DNA of 64,000 bases from Hymenobacter chitinivorans DSM 11115 (GCF_002797555.1 NZ_PGFA01000004.1:1-64000), one strand, 5' to 3'; shown: positions 50,573 through 59,713, counted from the first letter of the stretch. Notes: generated from the sequence alone by a model not told the origin. A program made the numbers and translations.

Positions 50573-50600
50573 AAAGCTCCACAAGTGACTGTGGAGCTTT
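50573..50600 (-). terminator. Rho-independent terminator of the recF-DUF721 unit
   Basis: AAAGCTCCACA-N6-TGTGGAGCTTT with an A/T-rich run on the minus-strand 3' side. It lies downstream of DUF721 (ends 50707), so it ends the recF transcript. Confidence 0.82.
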
Positions 50601-50706
50601 GTACTGACTTCTATGAAAGAGGTAGGCGAAGAAGCGGGGCTTACGTCGAGTGGGCTGGCTAAGAGCAGAGACAAGCTCTTCTGCCTTGCATAGAGTAAGG
50701 TTAAAC

Positions 50707-51030
50707 TTAGAGGAATACTACCTCTTTTATAACCTGCTCGCCTACCTCGGCATTGATAAGGTCCAGTACCCGGGTCTTGGCCATCACCAGCTCGTGCTTA
50801 AGTGGGGCCGAGCTAAGACGCACGAATAGCTTACCCTGGCTGATATAGACCTCCTGAGTTTTGAGGGCAACTGCTTTGCCCATGATTCGCTCCCAACTTG
50901 AAACCACCAGGGTTTCGTTGAGCTTACCCTGAATACGGTAAGCCTTGAGCAAAGCGGTGATACCCTCTTTCAAGGTGAGGACATCAGCTTTACGGGAATT
51001 TTCGGGCGAGTTATATTTTTTCAAAATCAC
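50707..51030 (-). CDS. DUF721 / DciA-like protein
   Basis: A 107-residue small protein of the DUF721 (DciA) family: LTLKEGITALLKAYRIQGKLNETLVVSSWERIMGKAVALKTQEVYISQGKLFVRLSSAPLKHELVM (~20-90) shows the core. DciA assists loading of the replicative helicase in many bacteria. In Bacteroidota, DUF721 genes commonly sit by recF, as here. It starts with GTG 51030 (V-I-L-K-K-Y) and follows recF by 83 bp. Confidence 0.85.
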   Translation of the reverse strand: MILKKYNSPENSRKADVLTLKEGITALLKAYRIQGKLNETLVVSSWERIMGKAVALKTQEVYISQGKLFVRLSSAPLKHELVMAKTRVLDLINAEVGEQVIKEVVFL

Positions 51031-51113
51031 TGGATATACTACGCGCGAACTGCTGAGCTAGCCGAGAATCAGCAAGCTTAAGTACTACCGGCAAAGGTAG
51101 GGGAGAAGCCCGA

Positions 51114-52223
51114 CTAAAGGGGCGTCACGTGGCCACTTTCCACCCGGAAACGACTGATCTGTTCCGAGAGGTTGGCCAGGGCCCGGTCGGTGCGCTCCAG
51201 GTGGGTATCAGTCAGGAAAACCTGGCCAAAGGTCTGGTCGGCCACGAGCTGCAGCAGGCGGGTGATGCGCTTCTCGTCGAGCCGGTCGAAGATGTCGTCG
51301 AGGAGAAGAATGGGCTTGTGCTGCTTGCGGGTGGCGGCTATTTCAAACTGCGCCAGCTTAAGCGCAATGGCGTACGATTTCTGCTGGCCCTGGGAGCCGT
51401 AGTTCTTCACCGATACCCCATCCATCAGAAACACGAAGTCATCCTTGTGCGGGCCCACGGTGGTGCGTTGTAAAGCCAGGTCCTTGCGCTCAAAAGTACG
51501 GAGCAGGTGCAGGAAGTCGGCGTCGGGTAGCTGACTCTTATAGTCTAGGGTGACTTCTTCTTGACTGTCGGCCAACTGCTGGTAATGGCGCTGGAAGATG
51601 GGGGTGAAATCGGCCAGGAACTGCTGGCGCAGCTGCACCAGCTGGGTGCCGACCGGAGCCAGCTGCTCATCCAATACCAAGAGGTAGTCCCGATCGTAGC
51701 CCTGGCGGTCGGCGGCTTGCTTAAGCAGGGCATTACGCTGGCGCAGGAGGTGATTGTACTGAATGAGTAGCTCCAGGTACTCGTGGTTGAGCTGGGATAT
51801 CAGGCTGTCGAAGTAGCGACGGCGCTCTTCGCTGCCCTGCCGAATCAGGTCAGTATCATAAGGTGAAATAAGCACGACGGGGAAGCGGCCGATATGGTCG
51901 GAGATACGCTCGTAAGCCTGCTTGTTGTGGGTCACGGCTTTCTTCTGCCCGGCCCGCAGGCTGCACTGAATGGTTTCACGCACGTCATCGGGCGGGGTGC
52001 AAAACCGGCCTTTTACCACGAAGAATTCCTCGCCCTGTTTTATGCTCTGGGCATCCAAACTGGTAAAGGCGCTTTTGGTAAGCGCCAAGTAATGGATTGC
52101 ATCGAGCAGGTTGGTCTTCCCACTGCCGTTATCTCCTATAAAACAGTTGATATGGGGCGAGAGCTGCAGCGTCGCCTCATCGTAGTTTTTGAAGAACAGC
52201 AGATGTAGAGTTTCAAGAATCAT
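51114..52223 (-). CDS. recF: DNA replication/repair protein RecF
   Basis: A 369-residue SMC-like ATPase that works with RecO and RecR to load RecA at gapped DNA. Walker A is GDNGSGKTNLL (~30-40). The signature region is SQGQQKSYAIALKLAQFE (~275) and Walker B is PILLLDDIFDRLDEKR (~305). The opening ILETLHLLFFKNYDEATLQLSP is typical of the family. It is divergent from pdhA with a 65-bp gap and followed by DUF721. recF lies near the origin in many bacteria, consistent with its position here. Confidence 0.95.
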   Translation of the reverse strand: MILETLHLLFFKNYDEATLQLSPHINCFIGDNGSGKTNLLDAIHYLALTKSAFTSLDAQSIKQGEEFFVVKGRFCTPPDDVRETIQCSLRAGQKKAVTHNKQAYERISDHIGRFPVVLISPYDTDLIRQGSEERRRYFDSLISQLNHEYLELLIQYNHLLRQRNALLKQAADRQGYDRDYLLVLDEQLAPVGTQLVQLRQQFLADFTPIFQRHYQQLADSQEEVTLDYKSQLPDADFLHLLRTFERKDLALQRTTVGPHKDDFVFLMDGVSVKNYGSQGQQKSYAIALKLAQFEIAATRKQHKPILLLDDIFDRLDEKRITRLLQLVADQTFGQVFLTDTHLERTDRALANLSEQISRFRVESGHVTPL

Positions 52224-52288
52224 TCAGGTTCGGAATTGCAATCCTTTTACGTACTTTCGCATCCCAAACGCGAACAACCGAGAGTACG

Positions 52289-53461
52289 ATGGCGGAGACG
52301 AAAGTAAAGGCTACCCCAAGCGCTTCCAATTCGGCGAAAAAATCGTCGAGCAAGAAGACTACCCCTAAAGCGGACAGTGCCACCGAAACGGTGAAGCAGC
52401 CTGATCCGGTATTGCCCCCGGCTAATGACCAGCAGCCGGAAGGAAATGCTCCCCGTGCCACGTCGCCCGCCGAGCCCCAATTCTCTAAGGAGACTTACCT
52501 GACCTGGTACGAGCAGATGCAGCTCATGCGCAAGTTTGAGGAGAAGGCTGGTCAGCTCTACGGTCAACAGAAGATTAAGGGTTTCTGCCACCTCTATATT
52601 GGGCAAGAAGCCTGCGTAGCTGGTGCCGTATCGGCCCTGGAAAAAGGGGACAAGTGGATTACCGCTTACCGCGACCATGCTCACCCCCTGGCCCTGGGCA
52701 CCTCGCCCAACGCCATCATGGCTGAGCTGTATGCCAAGGCTACCGGCTGCTCAAAAGGCAAAGGTGGCTCGATGCACATGTTCGATAAGGAAGTGAACTT
52801 CGTCGGTGGCCACGGCATCGTGGGCGGGCAGGTACCGATGGGTGCTGGCCTGGCTTTCGCCGAGAAGTATAACAAGACCGGTAAGCTCTGCATTTGCTAC
52901 ATGGGCGACGGTGCTGTGCGCCAGGGTGCCCTGCACGAGGCCTTCAACATGGCCATGCTGTGGAAGCTGCCCGTCATCTTCGTCGTGGAGAACAACGGCT
53001 ACGCCATGGGTACTTCGGTGCAGCGCACCTCGAACGTGACCGAGCTCTACCACATCGGCCGCGGCTACGACATGCCGTCGGAGCCCGTGAATGGTATGAA
53101 TGTGGAAGACATTCACGAAGCCGTAGCCCGTGCCGCTGAGCGTGCTCGTGCCGGCGAAGGCCCCACCTTCCTGGAGTTCAAAACCTACCGCTACAAAGGT
53201 CACTCGATGAGCGACCCGGCAAAATATCGGACCAAAGAGGAACTCGAAGACTACCGTTCGCGTGATGCTATTGAGTCGGTTCGTCACACCATCCTGACCC
53301 ACAACATGGCGACGGAAGAGCAGCTGACGGCCATCGACGAGAAGATCAAAGCGCAGGTGCTGGAGTCGGTGGAGTTTGCGGAGAACTCGCCATTCCCCAC
53401 TGCCGACGAGCTGTACAAAGACGTCTACGTGCAGCAGGACTACCCTTACATCCGCGACTAA
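52289..53461 (+). CDS. pdhA: Pyruvate dehydrogenase E1 component, alpha subunit
   Basis: A 390-residue thiamine-diphosphate-dependent subunit that decarboxylates pyruvate with an E1 beta partner. The ThDP motif is GDGAVRQGALHEAFNMAMLWKLPVIFVVENN (~209-240). FCHLYIGQEACVAGAVSAL (~97) and GGSMHMFDKEVNFVGGHGIVGGQ (~155) are family blocks, and the phosphorylation-loop region YKGHSMSDPAKYRTKEE (~305) is present. Residues 1-65 form a Lys/Ser/Pro-rich low-complexity leader not found in E. coli-type E1. The beta subunit is not in the window. Confidence 0.95.
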   Translation: MAETKVKATPSASNSAKKSSSKKTTPKADSATETVKQPDPVLPPANDQQPEGNAPRATSPAEPQFSKETYLTWYEQMQLMRKFEEKAGQLYGQQKIKGFCHLYIGQEACVAGAVSALEKGDKWITAYRDHAHPLALGTSPNAIMAELYAKATGCSKGKGGSMHMFDKEVNFVGGHGIVGGQVPMGAGLAFAEKYNKTGKLCICYMGDGAVRQGALHEAFNMAMLWKLPVIFVVENNGYAMGTSVQRTSNVTELYHIGRGYDMPSEPVNGMNVEDIHEAVARAAERARAGEGPTFLEFKTYRYKGHSMSDPAKYRTKEELEDYRSRDAIESVRHTILTHNMATEEQLTAIDEKIKAQVLESVEFAENSPFPTADELYKDVYVQQDYPYIRD

Positions 53462-53515
53462 TTCCGAAGCGGAGTTTTACCCGGCTGCCCGGCCGCCCTT
53501 TTTGAAAGCTCAGTA

Positions 53516-54292
53516 ATGTCTAAGATTCCCTACACGCGCAATAGCCCGCAGAACCGTCCGCAGCAGACCCAGGTCCCAGCGGACCCCAATCAGCCCATCG
53601 AAGGTGATTTGGTAACCGAGCACCCCTTGCTCGAAGACCCGGATGCTTTGGCCGCCCGGCTGGCTAATTCGGAGGATTTTCTGCGCCGCAACAAGAACGT
53701 GCTGCTCGGCCTGCTGGCCGTAGTAGTGCTGGCCGTGGTGGGAGCTTTCGGTTACTACACCTGGCGTTCGTCGCAAGACAAGAAGGCGCAGGCCGCCATG
53801 TTCCAGGCGGTGAACTACTGGGAGGCCGACTCGCTAAACAAAGCTATGAAGGGCGACGGTCAGTACGACGGGCTGGAAGCAGTAGCCTCAGAATACGGCG
53901 GTACCAAAGCTGGCAATCTGGCCAACTTCTACGCCGGTGCTGCCGCCCTGAAACAGGGCAAGTTTCAGGCCGCCATCGACTATCTGGAAGACTTCAGCTC
54001 GGACGACCTGCTGGTGCAGGCCCGCGCTTACTCCCTGCTGGGTGATGCTAACCTGGAGCTCAACAAGTACAAGGAAGCCGCTGACCTCTATAACAAGGCG
54101 GCTAACTACAATGCCAATGAGTACTTCTCGCCTGGCTACCTGATGAAGGAAGCCACGGCCCGGGAACTGGCCAAGGACTACGACGGCGCCCTCAAGGCCT
54201 ACGACAAAATCCTGACCGATTACCAGAATGCTCAGGAAGCTGGCGAAGCCAAACAGTTCAAGGCCCGCCTCGAAGGCCTGGCCGGCAAGTAA
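53516..54292 (+). CDS. YfgM-like TPR protein with N-terminal membrane anchor
   Basis: A 258-residue protein with one transmembrane helix near 62-85 (LLGLLAVVVLAVVGAFGYYTW) after a hydrophilic head, followed by ~170 residues of TPR-type helices (for example NLANFYAGAAALKQGKFQAAIDYLEDF and ARAYSLLGDANLELNKYKEAADLYNKA). It resembles YfgM/Bam-associated tetratricopeptide proteins, possibly a periplasmic chaperone. It follows pdhA by 54 bp and may share its transcript. Confidence 0.8.
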   Translation: MSKIPYTRNSPQNRPQQTQVPADPNQPIEGDLVTEHPLLEDPDALAARLANSEDFLRRNKNVLLGLLAVVVLAVVGAFGYYTWRSSQDKKAQAAMFQAVNYWEADSLNKAMKGDGQYDGLEAVASEYGGTKAGNLANFYAGAAALKQGKFQAAIDYLEDFSSDDLLVQARAYSLLGDANLELNKYKEAADLYNKAANYNANEYFSPGYLMKEATARELAKDYDGALKAYDKILTDYQNAQEAGEAKQFKARLEGLAGK

Positions 54293-54316
54293 GCCCGACT
54301 GAATAATCCGAATAAG

Positions 54317-54356
54317 AAGCTGCGCTTTTCCGCAAGGAAGGCGCAGCTTTGTTTTA
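54317..54356 (+). terminator. Rho-independent terminator after the TPR gene
   Basis: AAGCTGCGC, a 14-nt loop that can partly fold, GCGCAGCTT then TGTTTT, 24 bp after the stop at 54292. Confidence 0.85.
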
Positions 54357-54388
54357 TAAACACACCGACCACCGAAACGAAGACGGCT

Positions 54389-54865
54389 ATGGCTACTTCC
54401 CTGAAAAACCTGAGCGACTACACTGCCAATAGCTTTGTCGATATTTCCGACAAGCGCTTTGGCTTGGTGGTAGCCGAATGGAACCGTGAAATCACCGACG
54501 TACTGGCCCAGGGAGCTTACGAGACCCTGCTCAAGCACGGCGCCAAGGATGAGAACATCTACCGCAACAGCGTGCCCGGCAGCTTCGAGCTAACCTTGGG
54601 GGCCCAGTTCCTGGCCCAGCACGAGGAAATTGATGCCGTCATTTGCCTGGGCGTAGTTATCAAAGGCGACACCAAGCATGATGACTATATTAATCACGCC
54701 GTGGCGCACGGACTGACCAACGTGGGGCTCAAGTTCAACAAGCCCGTTATTTTCGGTCTGGTGACGACTAACAACCTGGAGCAGGCCCTGGACCGGGCGG
54801 GTGGGAAGCACGGCAACAAGGGTGTGGAGGCCGCCGCTGCCGCCATCCACATGCTGGGCTTCTAA
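54389..54865 (+). CDS. ribH: 6,7-dimethyl-8-ribityllumazine synthase
   Basis: A 158-residue lumazine synthase, the penultimate enzyme of riboflavin biosynthesis, condensing 5-amino-6-ribitylaminouracil with dihydroxybutanone phosphate. Conserved parts are GLVVAEWNREITD (~27), VPGSFELTLGAQFL (~62), ICLGVVIKGDTKHDDYINHAVAHGLTNVGLKF (~84-116) with the catalytic His, and PVIFGLVTTNNLEQALDRAGG (~118). No other riboflavin gene is near. Confidence 0.95.
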   Translation: MATSLKNLSDYTANSFVDISDKRFGLVVAEWNREITDVLAQGAYETLLKHGAKDENIYRNSVPGSFELTLGAQFLAQHEEIDAVICLGVVIKGDTKHDDYINHAVAHGLTNVGLKFNKPVIFGLVTTNNLEQALDRAGGKHGNKGVEAAAAAIHMLGF

Positions 54866-55111
54866 GGCCGAGGTAGGATAGCCTTCCGGGCAAAGAATAC
54901 TCGTAGCTGGCTGATTATCGGACAAAAGCGTAGCTTTGCGGCCAAATAGCGCGGGAATACGCCAAAACCGGGACCCCACCGTTTATGGGGCGGCTCAGCA
55001 GCAACTTATTTGAGGGGCTTGCTGTTAAAAAGCCAAATATGCCGGGATTTTGCTAAGACCTTGCTTGGTAAGAACTTAATATTCAATTTATTAACCTCTC
55101 CCTGAACCCCC
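54866..55111 (+). other. Intergenic region with a promoter candidate
   Basis: TAGCTTTG at 54931-54938 fits the TAnnTTTG -7 box but lacks a proper TTG upstream. If used, the DksA-like gene would have a leader of ~170 nt. No other feature is visible. Confidence 0.4.
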
Positions 55112-55495
55112 ATGAGTGAAGAAAACCTACGCTATTCCAGGGAAGAACTGGCTGAGTTTGCGGAAATCATCCAAGAAAAACTCAACGCAGCCCGCAAGGA
55201 AGTAGCATTCATCAAAGAAACCCTGAGCCGCAAAAACGACTCAGGCACCGACAACACCGCTTCCTCAGCCAAAGTGCTGGAAGATGGCGCTGACACGGCC
55301 GAGAAAGAGAGCATGAACCAGTTGGCTTCCCGCCAGATGAAGTTCATCCAACAGCTCGAAAACGCGCTGGTACGCATCAAGAATGGTACGTATGGCGTGT
55401 GCATCGGCACCGGCAAGCTGATTCCCAAGGAACGGCTGCGCGCTGTACCCCACACCCAGCACTCCATCGAAGCCAAAATGGCGCGTCGCGACTAG
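55112..55495 (+). CDS. DksA/TraR-like regulator with a reduced zinc site
   Basis: A 127-residue protein. The N-terminal coiled coil (LRYSREELAEFAEIIQEKLNAARKEV) is followed by a C-terminal TraR/DksA region (YGVCIGTGKLIPKERLRAVPHTQHSIEAK, ~89-118). The classical four-Cys zinc finger is reduced. Only the first Cys is seen, with His residues in the second half of the site. As I recall, Bacteroidota members often look this way. DksA-type proteins enter the RNA polymerase secondary channel and adjust rRNA and stress gene expression. Whether this one binds zinc is open. Confidence 0.82.
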   Translation: MSEENLRYSREELAEFAEIIQEKLNAARKEVAFIKETLSRKNDSGTDNTASSAKVLEDGADTAEKESMNQLASRQMKFIQQLENALVRIKNGTYGVCIGTGKLIPKERLRAVPHTQHSIEAKMARRD

Positions 55496-55520
55496 CGGCC
55501 GCAACACACCTCCCATCTTT

Positions 55521-55575
55521 GCCCGGACTAGCGGCAGGCGGCCTTCATCATCCGCGCCGTTAGTCCGGGCACTGT
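55521..55575 (+). terminator. Rho-independent terminator after the DksA-like gene
   Basis: A 15-bp stem (GCCCGGACTAGCGGC at 55521-55535 with GCCGTTAGTCCGGGC at 55556-55570, one G-U/T mismatch) is followed by ACTGTTTTA. Confidence 0.8.
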
Positions 55576-55664
55576 TTTACCGGCTCCTGCGTTAGCTCGC
55601 CGGATTTTCCTCTGATTCATTTTTATCTTGTACCGTAGCGATACGGCACTTACTCCTTGCAACC

Positions 55665-57491
55665 ATGGGCAAGAAACACAACGACGACAACTCCGCCCGG
55701 CGGGGGCGCCCCAGCGGCGACCGGCCTTCCGGCAATTTTGGCAACAGCGGCGGTCCGCGCAAATTCTCTTCCCGCCCCGGCGAAGGAGGATTTGGCGGTA
55801 ACCGCTCCGGCAACGACGGGGCCGGCCGCGACTTTTCTTCGCGCCCTTCCTTTGGCCGCTCAGAAGGCCGCCCCAACTCCGGCGGGGGCAAGCGCTTCGG
55901 CGGTAGCGAGGGCGGGCCGCGCAAGTTTGGTAACTCGGGTGGCAGCCCCGGCGGCTTTGGTCGCAATGAAGGCTCCGGTAACCGGGGCGGCTTCGGCGGC
56001 CCGCGCCGCGACGGGGGCGACGACCGCCGCTCGTTCGGCCGCGATGGCGACCGGAATTCGTCCCGCCGGTTTGAAGGCCGGGAGGACCGCCGTGATGAGC
56101 GCCCGGTGCAGCCCTACAACCCCAAGGCCAACTGGCCCGGCCAGCCCTACCAGCAGGAGGGCAAGCCCGCCGTACCCCGCGGGGGCGCCGGCGAGCGGAA
56201 CCGTAAGTTCAATAAAGTAAACCCCTACGCCCAGCCCAAGCCGAGCATGCCCGAGCCACCGGTGGATTTTCACCGCGAGGAGCGCGACGGCGACACGGGC
56301 CCGAACCGGGCCATCCGACCAGCCCGTCCCTTCGATTTCCGCGGGGTGCCCGAGGGTTTCAACCGCGAGGAAAAGCCCCGCGCCGACCGGCGGGACGATA
56401 ACGCCCGGCCGGAGCGCCGGGAAGGTGGCTTTGGCCGCGAGGAGCGCCGCAGTACGCCCGACCGGCGGGAGAGTGGCTTCGGCAACCGCAGCTTCGGCGA
56501 GCGGCCCAGCTTTGGCAACAAACCCTACGGCGACAAAGGAGGTGCCCGGGGTGATAAGCCCCGCTCGTTTGGCGACAAACCCGCCTACGGGGACAAGCGC
56601 GAAGCCCGGCCTTTCGGGGAGCGGACGGAGCGCCCGGTACGGCCGGCCTACGAGAACCGCGCCGATAAGCCCAAGCGGGGCGAAGTAGCCGGCGAAGCGC
56701 CCGAGTACAAAAACCTGCGCCACTACGAGGAAGACAAGACCCGCGGCAACAAGCGCCGCCGCGACGAGGATGACTCGCACGCCGATACAACCCGTTTGAA
56801 CCGCTACATTGCCAACGCGGGCATTTGCTCGCGCCGGGAAGCCGACGCCCTGATTGCCGCCGGCGAAATCCGGGTGAACGGGGAAGTGGTGACGGAAATG
56901 GGCTACCAGGTGCAGCCCACCGATACGGTGCAGTACGGTAAGACCAACCTCAAGCGCGAAAAGCACGTGTACGTGCTGCTCAACAAGCCCAAGGACTACC
57001 TGACCACTACCGACGACCCCGAAGGCCGCCGCACGGTAATGGAGCTGGTGGCTTCGGCTTCGAAGGAGCGCATTTTCCCGGTGGGCCGCCTCGACCGGAA
57101 CACGACCGGCCTGCTGCTCTTCACCAACGATGGGGAAGTGGCGCAGAAACTCTCGCACCCCTCGCACAAGAACAAGAAGATTTACCAGGTGGAGCTCAAC
57201 AAGCCCCTGACCGAGGAGCACCTCAAGCAGATTGCCGCCGGCCTGGACCTGGAAGATGGCAAAGCAGAAGTAGACGACGTGGCTGTGGTGGCCGGCAACC
57301 CGCACTTTGTGGGCATCGAGCTGCACCTGGGCCGCAACCGGATTGTGCGCCGCATCTTCGAGCACCTCGGGTACGAAGTCGTGACCCTGGACCGGGTGCA
57401 GTACGCTGGCCTGACCAAAAAGGACCTGCCCCGCGGCAAATGGCGCTTCCTGAGCGAGAAGGAAGTTATTCGTCTGAAGTATTTCCTCTAA
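55665..57491 (+). CDS. RsuA-family pseudouridine synthase with long Gly/Arg-rich N-terminus
   Basis: A 608-residue protein. The catalytic part is normal: S4 RNA-binding domain LNRYIANAGICSRREADALI (~378-400) and RsuA-type domain with the catalytic Asp in GRLDRNTTGLLLF (~473-485), ending near 605. It should modify 16S or 23S rRNA uridine. The first ~370 residues are low-complexity Gly/Arg/Asp-rich sequence with many RxGGF, GDRP and RREGGFGREERR-like units. Such extended heads are seen in Bacteroidota RluB-type enzymes. They probably are disordered and may bind RNA. Confidence 0.9.
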   Translation: MGKKHNDDNSARRGRPSGDRPSGNFGNSGGPRKFSSRPGEGGFGGNRSGNDGAGRDFSSRPSFGRSEGRPNSGGGKRFGGSEGGPRKFGNSGGSPGGFGRNEGSGNRGGFGGPRRDGGDDRRSFGRDGDRNSSRRFEGREDRRDERPVQPYNPKANWPGQPYQQEGKPAVPRGGAGERNRKFNKVNPYAQPKPSMPEPPVDFHREERDGDTGPNRAIRPARPFDFRGVPEGFNREEKPRADRRDDNARPERREGGFGREERRSTPDRRESGFGNRSFGERPSFGNKPYGDKGGARGDKPRSFGDKPAYGDKREARPFGERTERPVRPAYENRADKPKRGEVAGEAPEYKNLRHYEEDKTRGNKRRRDEDDSHADTTRLNRYIANAGICSRREADALIAAGEIRVNGEVVTEMGYQVQPTDTVQYGKTNLKREKHVYVLLNKPKDYLTTTDDPEGRRTVMELVASASKERIFPVGRLDRNTTGLLLFTNDGEVAQKLSHPSHKNKKIYQVELNKPLTEEHLKQIAAGLDLEDGKAEVDDVAVVAGNPHFVGIELHLGRNRIVRRIFEHLGYEVVTLDRVQYAGLTKKDLPRGKWRFLSEKEVIRLKYFL

Positions 57492-57503
57492 CCAAGCAAC
57501 CTG

Positions 57504-57543
57504 CAGGCTGGCTGTTGACTCATACAGCCAGCCTGTTTGCTTT
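57504..57543 (+). terminator. Rho-independent terminator after the pseudouridine synthase
   Basis: CAGGCTGGCTGT, 8-nt loop, ACAGCCAGCCTG, then TTTGCTTT, 12 bp after the stop at 57491. Confidence 0.9.
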
Positions 57544-57617
57544 ACGGCCGCGCCCGTCGTTGGCCGCCGAAGCTAGCTGGCCCGTTCCAGTAAGCCGAAT
57601 TTCTTTCTCATCCCATC

Positions 57618-58361
57618 ATGCGTACCCTGGCCCTCGATATTGGCAACACCGCCGTGAAATACGGCTGCTTTGCGGGCAACGAGCTGCTGGAAACGGGCGT
57701 GGTGGAGTCGGTGGGGGCGGTGAGTGGCCTGCTGCAGCGCTTGGCGCCCGAGCACGTTATTAGCAGCTCGGTAGCTGAGGATACGACCCGCTGGGCGGCG
57801 CAGTGGCAGCAGCAGATTTCGGGGCGGGTGCTGGAATTTCTGCCGGCCACCACGCTGTTACCGATTCGGAACGGGTATGCCACGCCCCACACCCTGGGCG
57901 CCGACCGGCTGGCCGCCGCCGTGGGCGCCGCCTGGTTTTGGCCCACGCGCAGCACGCTCATCATCGATGCCGGCACGGCCATCAAGTGCGACTGGGTGGA
58001 AGGCGGACATACGTTCCGGGGCGGCAGTATTGCGCCGGGGCTGCGGCTACGGTTTCAGGCCCTGCACACGTTTACCGGCCGTCTGCCGTTGGTAACCCCG
58101 CCGGCCGAGCTTACGGTTCCGCTGGCCCTGACCGGCGACGACACCGAGTCGGCCATCCGGAGCGGGGTGCTGAACGGGGCCGTAGCTGAAGTAAACGGGT
58201 TTATTGCTGCTTATCAGGACCAGAACCCTGATCTGCAGATTGTATTAGCCGGGGGCGACGCTGGCTTTTTTCAACCACGGCTGAAAGGCCGTATCTTTGT
58301 CATTCCGGAGCTCGTGCTCATTGGGCTTCACCGAATACTGGTGCATAATGTTGAAATCTAA
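57618..58361 (+). CDS. coaX: Pantothenate kinase, type III
   Basis: A 247-residue kinase for the first step of coenzyme A synthesis. It has the ASKHA fold with the phosphate loop LALDIGNTAVKYGCF (~4-18), GADRLAAAVGA (~93) and the Asp loop IIDAGTAIKCDWV (~115-127), where pantothenate binds. It differs from the E. coli CoaA family. Its last 14 bp overlap the next gene's start at 58348, where the -7 box 58292-58299 lies inside coaX. Confidence 0.93.
   Translation: MRTLALDIGNTAVKYGCFAGNELLETGVVESVGAVSGLLQRLAPEHVISSSVAEDTTRWAAQWQQQISGRVLEFLPATTLLPIRNGYATPHTLGADRLAAAVGAAWFWPTRSTLIIDAGTAIKCDWVEGGHTFRGGSIAPGLRLRFQALHTFTGRLPLVTPPAELTVPLALTGDDTESAIRSGVLNGAVAEVNGFIAAYQDQNPDLQIVLAGGDAGFFQPRLKGRIFVIPELVLIGLHRILVHNVEI
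58292..58299 (+). promoter_or_regulatory. Internal -7 promoter element before the OMP gene
   Basis: TATCTTTG matches TAnnTTTG. It lies inside the 3' end of coaX, 49 bp before the ATG at 58348. At 19 nt upstream the sequence is TTC, close to the TTG -33 element. Confidence 0.55.
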
Positions 58362-59700
58362 ATCGGCTGGCTTTGTAGGGCTGGTAGTACTGGGCCTGAT
58401 GGCCGCCCCCAACGTCTATGGCCAAGGCCTGGGCAACTCTCCCTATTCGCGCTTAGGGCTGGGCGACTACAACCCCAACCTGGGTGGCGTACGGCAGCAG
58501 GGCATGGGCGGCGTGGGCTTGGCAGCTCCCAATAGCACCAACGTCAACGACATCAACCCGGCCATGCTGTACTACACGGGCCGCACAACCTACGAAGCGG
58601 GCTTCAACGGGCAGTACAAAACCCTGCGCAACGCTACAGCTTCCAACAAAACCGGCAGCGCCACCCTGGGCTACCTGGCTCTGAGCTTCCCCATCTCGAA
58701 AAGCTGGGCCGCCTCCCTGGGCCTGCGGCCCTACAGCTCGGTCGACTACGAGTCGAACACCGTGGGCACGGTAACCAACGACAACAGCGGCGCCCAGGCG
58801 CTGCAGCAGCAAAAAGGCGAGGGCGAAATTACCGAAGCCTATATGGCCCACGCTTTCCGCGTTGCCAAAGGGCTGACGGTAGGGGCCTCGGCTTCTTACA
58901 TCTTCGGCACCATCGACGAGTCGGTGGGTACTACGGTGGTTACTTCCGATGCTACTTCCGCCACGGATATCACCAAATCGGTTATCCTCGACCACCTGCA
59001 CTACTCCGACTTTACCTTCCGGGGTGCGGCCCACTACCGCGGCAAAGTCAATGACGGGCTGAACTACAACCTGGGTGGCGTGTACACGTTTCAGACCGAC
59101 CTGAACGGCACGCGCACTACTTCCTTGCAGCGGGAAGATGCCGGTGGCGTACTAATTGAAGAGCTGCCCATCGAAACCGACAAGAAGGGCGCCGCCACCT
59201 TGCCCGCCCTGACGCAGTTTGGCATCAGCCTCGACAACAACAAAACCTGGAGTGCCAGCCTCGATGTGGCCCAGCAGCAGTGGTCGAAGTACAAAGGCTT
59301 TGGTGGTACGGCCTCGGGCACGGCCCTGAACAATACCGTCCGCGTTGGTATTGGCGGCGAGTTTACCCCGGACCCGACTTCGGTAGAAAACTACTTTAAG
59401 CGGGTCAGCTACCGGGCCGGCCTGAGCGTAAGCCAAATGCCCTACCGCCCCGGCGGCCAAACTCTTTACGACCGGGCCATCAGCTGGGGCTTTGCCTTCC
59501 CGATGCCCTCGGCCACGCCTCTGGATGCAACCATCCTGAGCTTGGCCTTCACTTACGGGCAGCGCGGCAACACCGACAACAGCACCCTGGTGGAAAACGG
59601 CCGCAGCCGCATAGTCAGCAACGTGAAAGAAGACTACATCCGGATGCAGCTGGGCGTGACGCTGAACAACCGCTGGTTTATCAAACGTCGGATTGAGTAA
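58348..59700 (+). CDS. Outer-membrane beta-barrel protein (OmpP1/FadL-like)
   Basis: A 450-residue protein with a signal peptide (residues 1-26, ending NVYGQ). The mature start GLGNSPYSRLGLGDYNPNLGGVRQQGMGGVG is the common opening of Bacteroidota barrels resembling FadL/OmpP1. Amphipathic strands run to the end, with periodic aromatic and Gly residues (for example AGLSVSQMPYRPGGQTLYDRAISWGFAFP). It may transport hydrophobic compounds, but no ligand is known. It overlaps coaX by 14 bp and is followed 13 bp later by lptC. Confidence 0.8.
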   Translation: MLKSKSAGFVGLVVLGLMAAPNVYGQGLGNSPYSRLGLGDYNPNLGGVRQQGMGGVGLAAPNSTNVNDINPAMLYYTGRTTYEAGFNGQYKTLRNATASNKTGSATLGYLALSFPISKSWAASLGLRPYSSVDYESNTVGTVTNDNSGAQALQQQKGEGEITEAYMAHAFRVAKGLTVGASASYIFGTIDESVGTTVVTSDATSATDITKSVILDHLHYSDFTFRGAAHYRGKVNDGLNYNLGGVYTFQTDLNGTRTTSLQREDAGGVLIEELPIETDKKGAATLPALTQFGISLDNNKTWSASLDVAQQQWSKYKGFGGTASGTALNNTVRVGIGGEFTPDPTSVENYFKRVSYRAGLSVSQMPYRPGGQTLYDRAISWGFAFPMPSATPLDATILSLAFTYGQRGNTDNSTLVENGRSRIVSNVKEDYIRMQLGVTLNNRWFIKRRIE

Positions 59701-59713
59701 GCACCCCGGAGCT

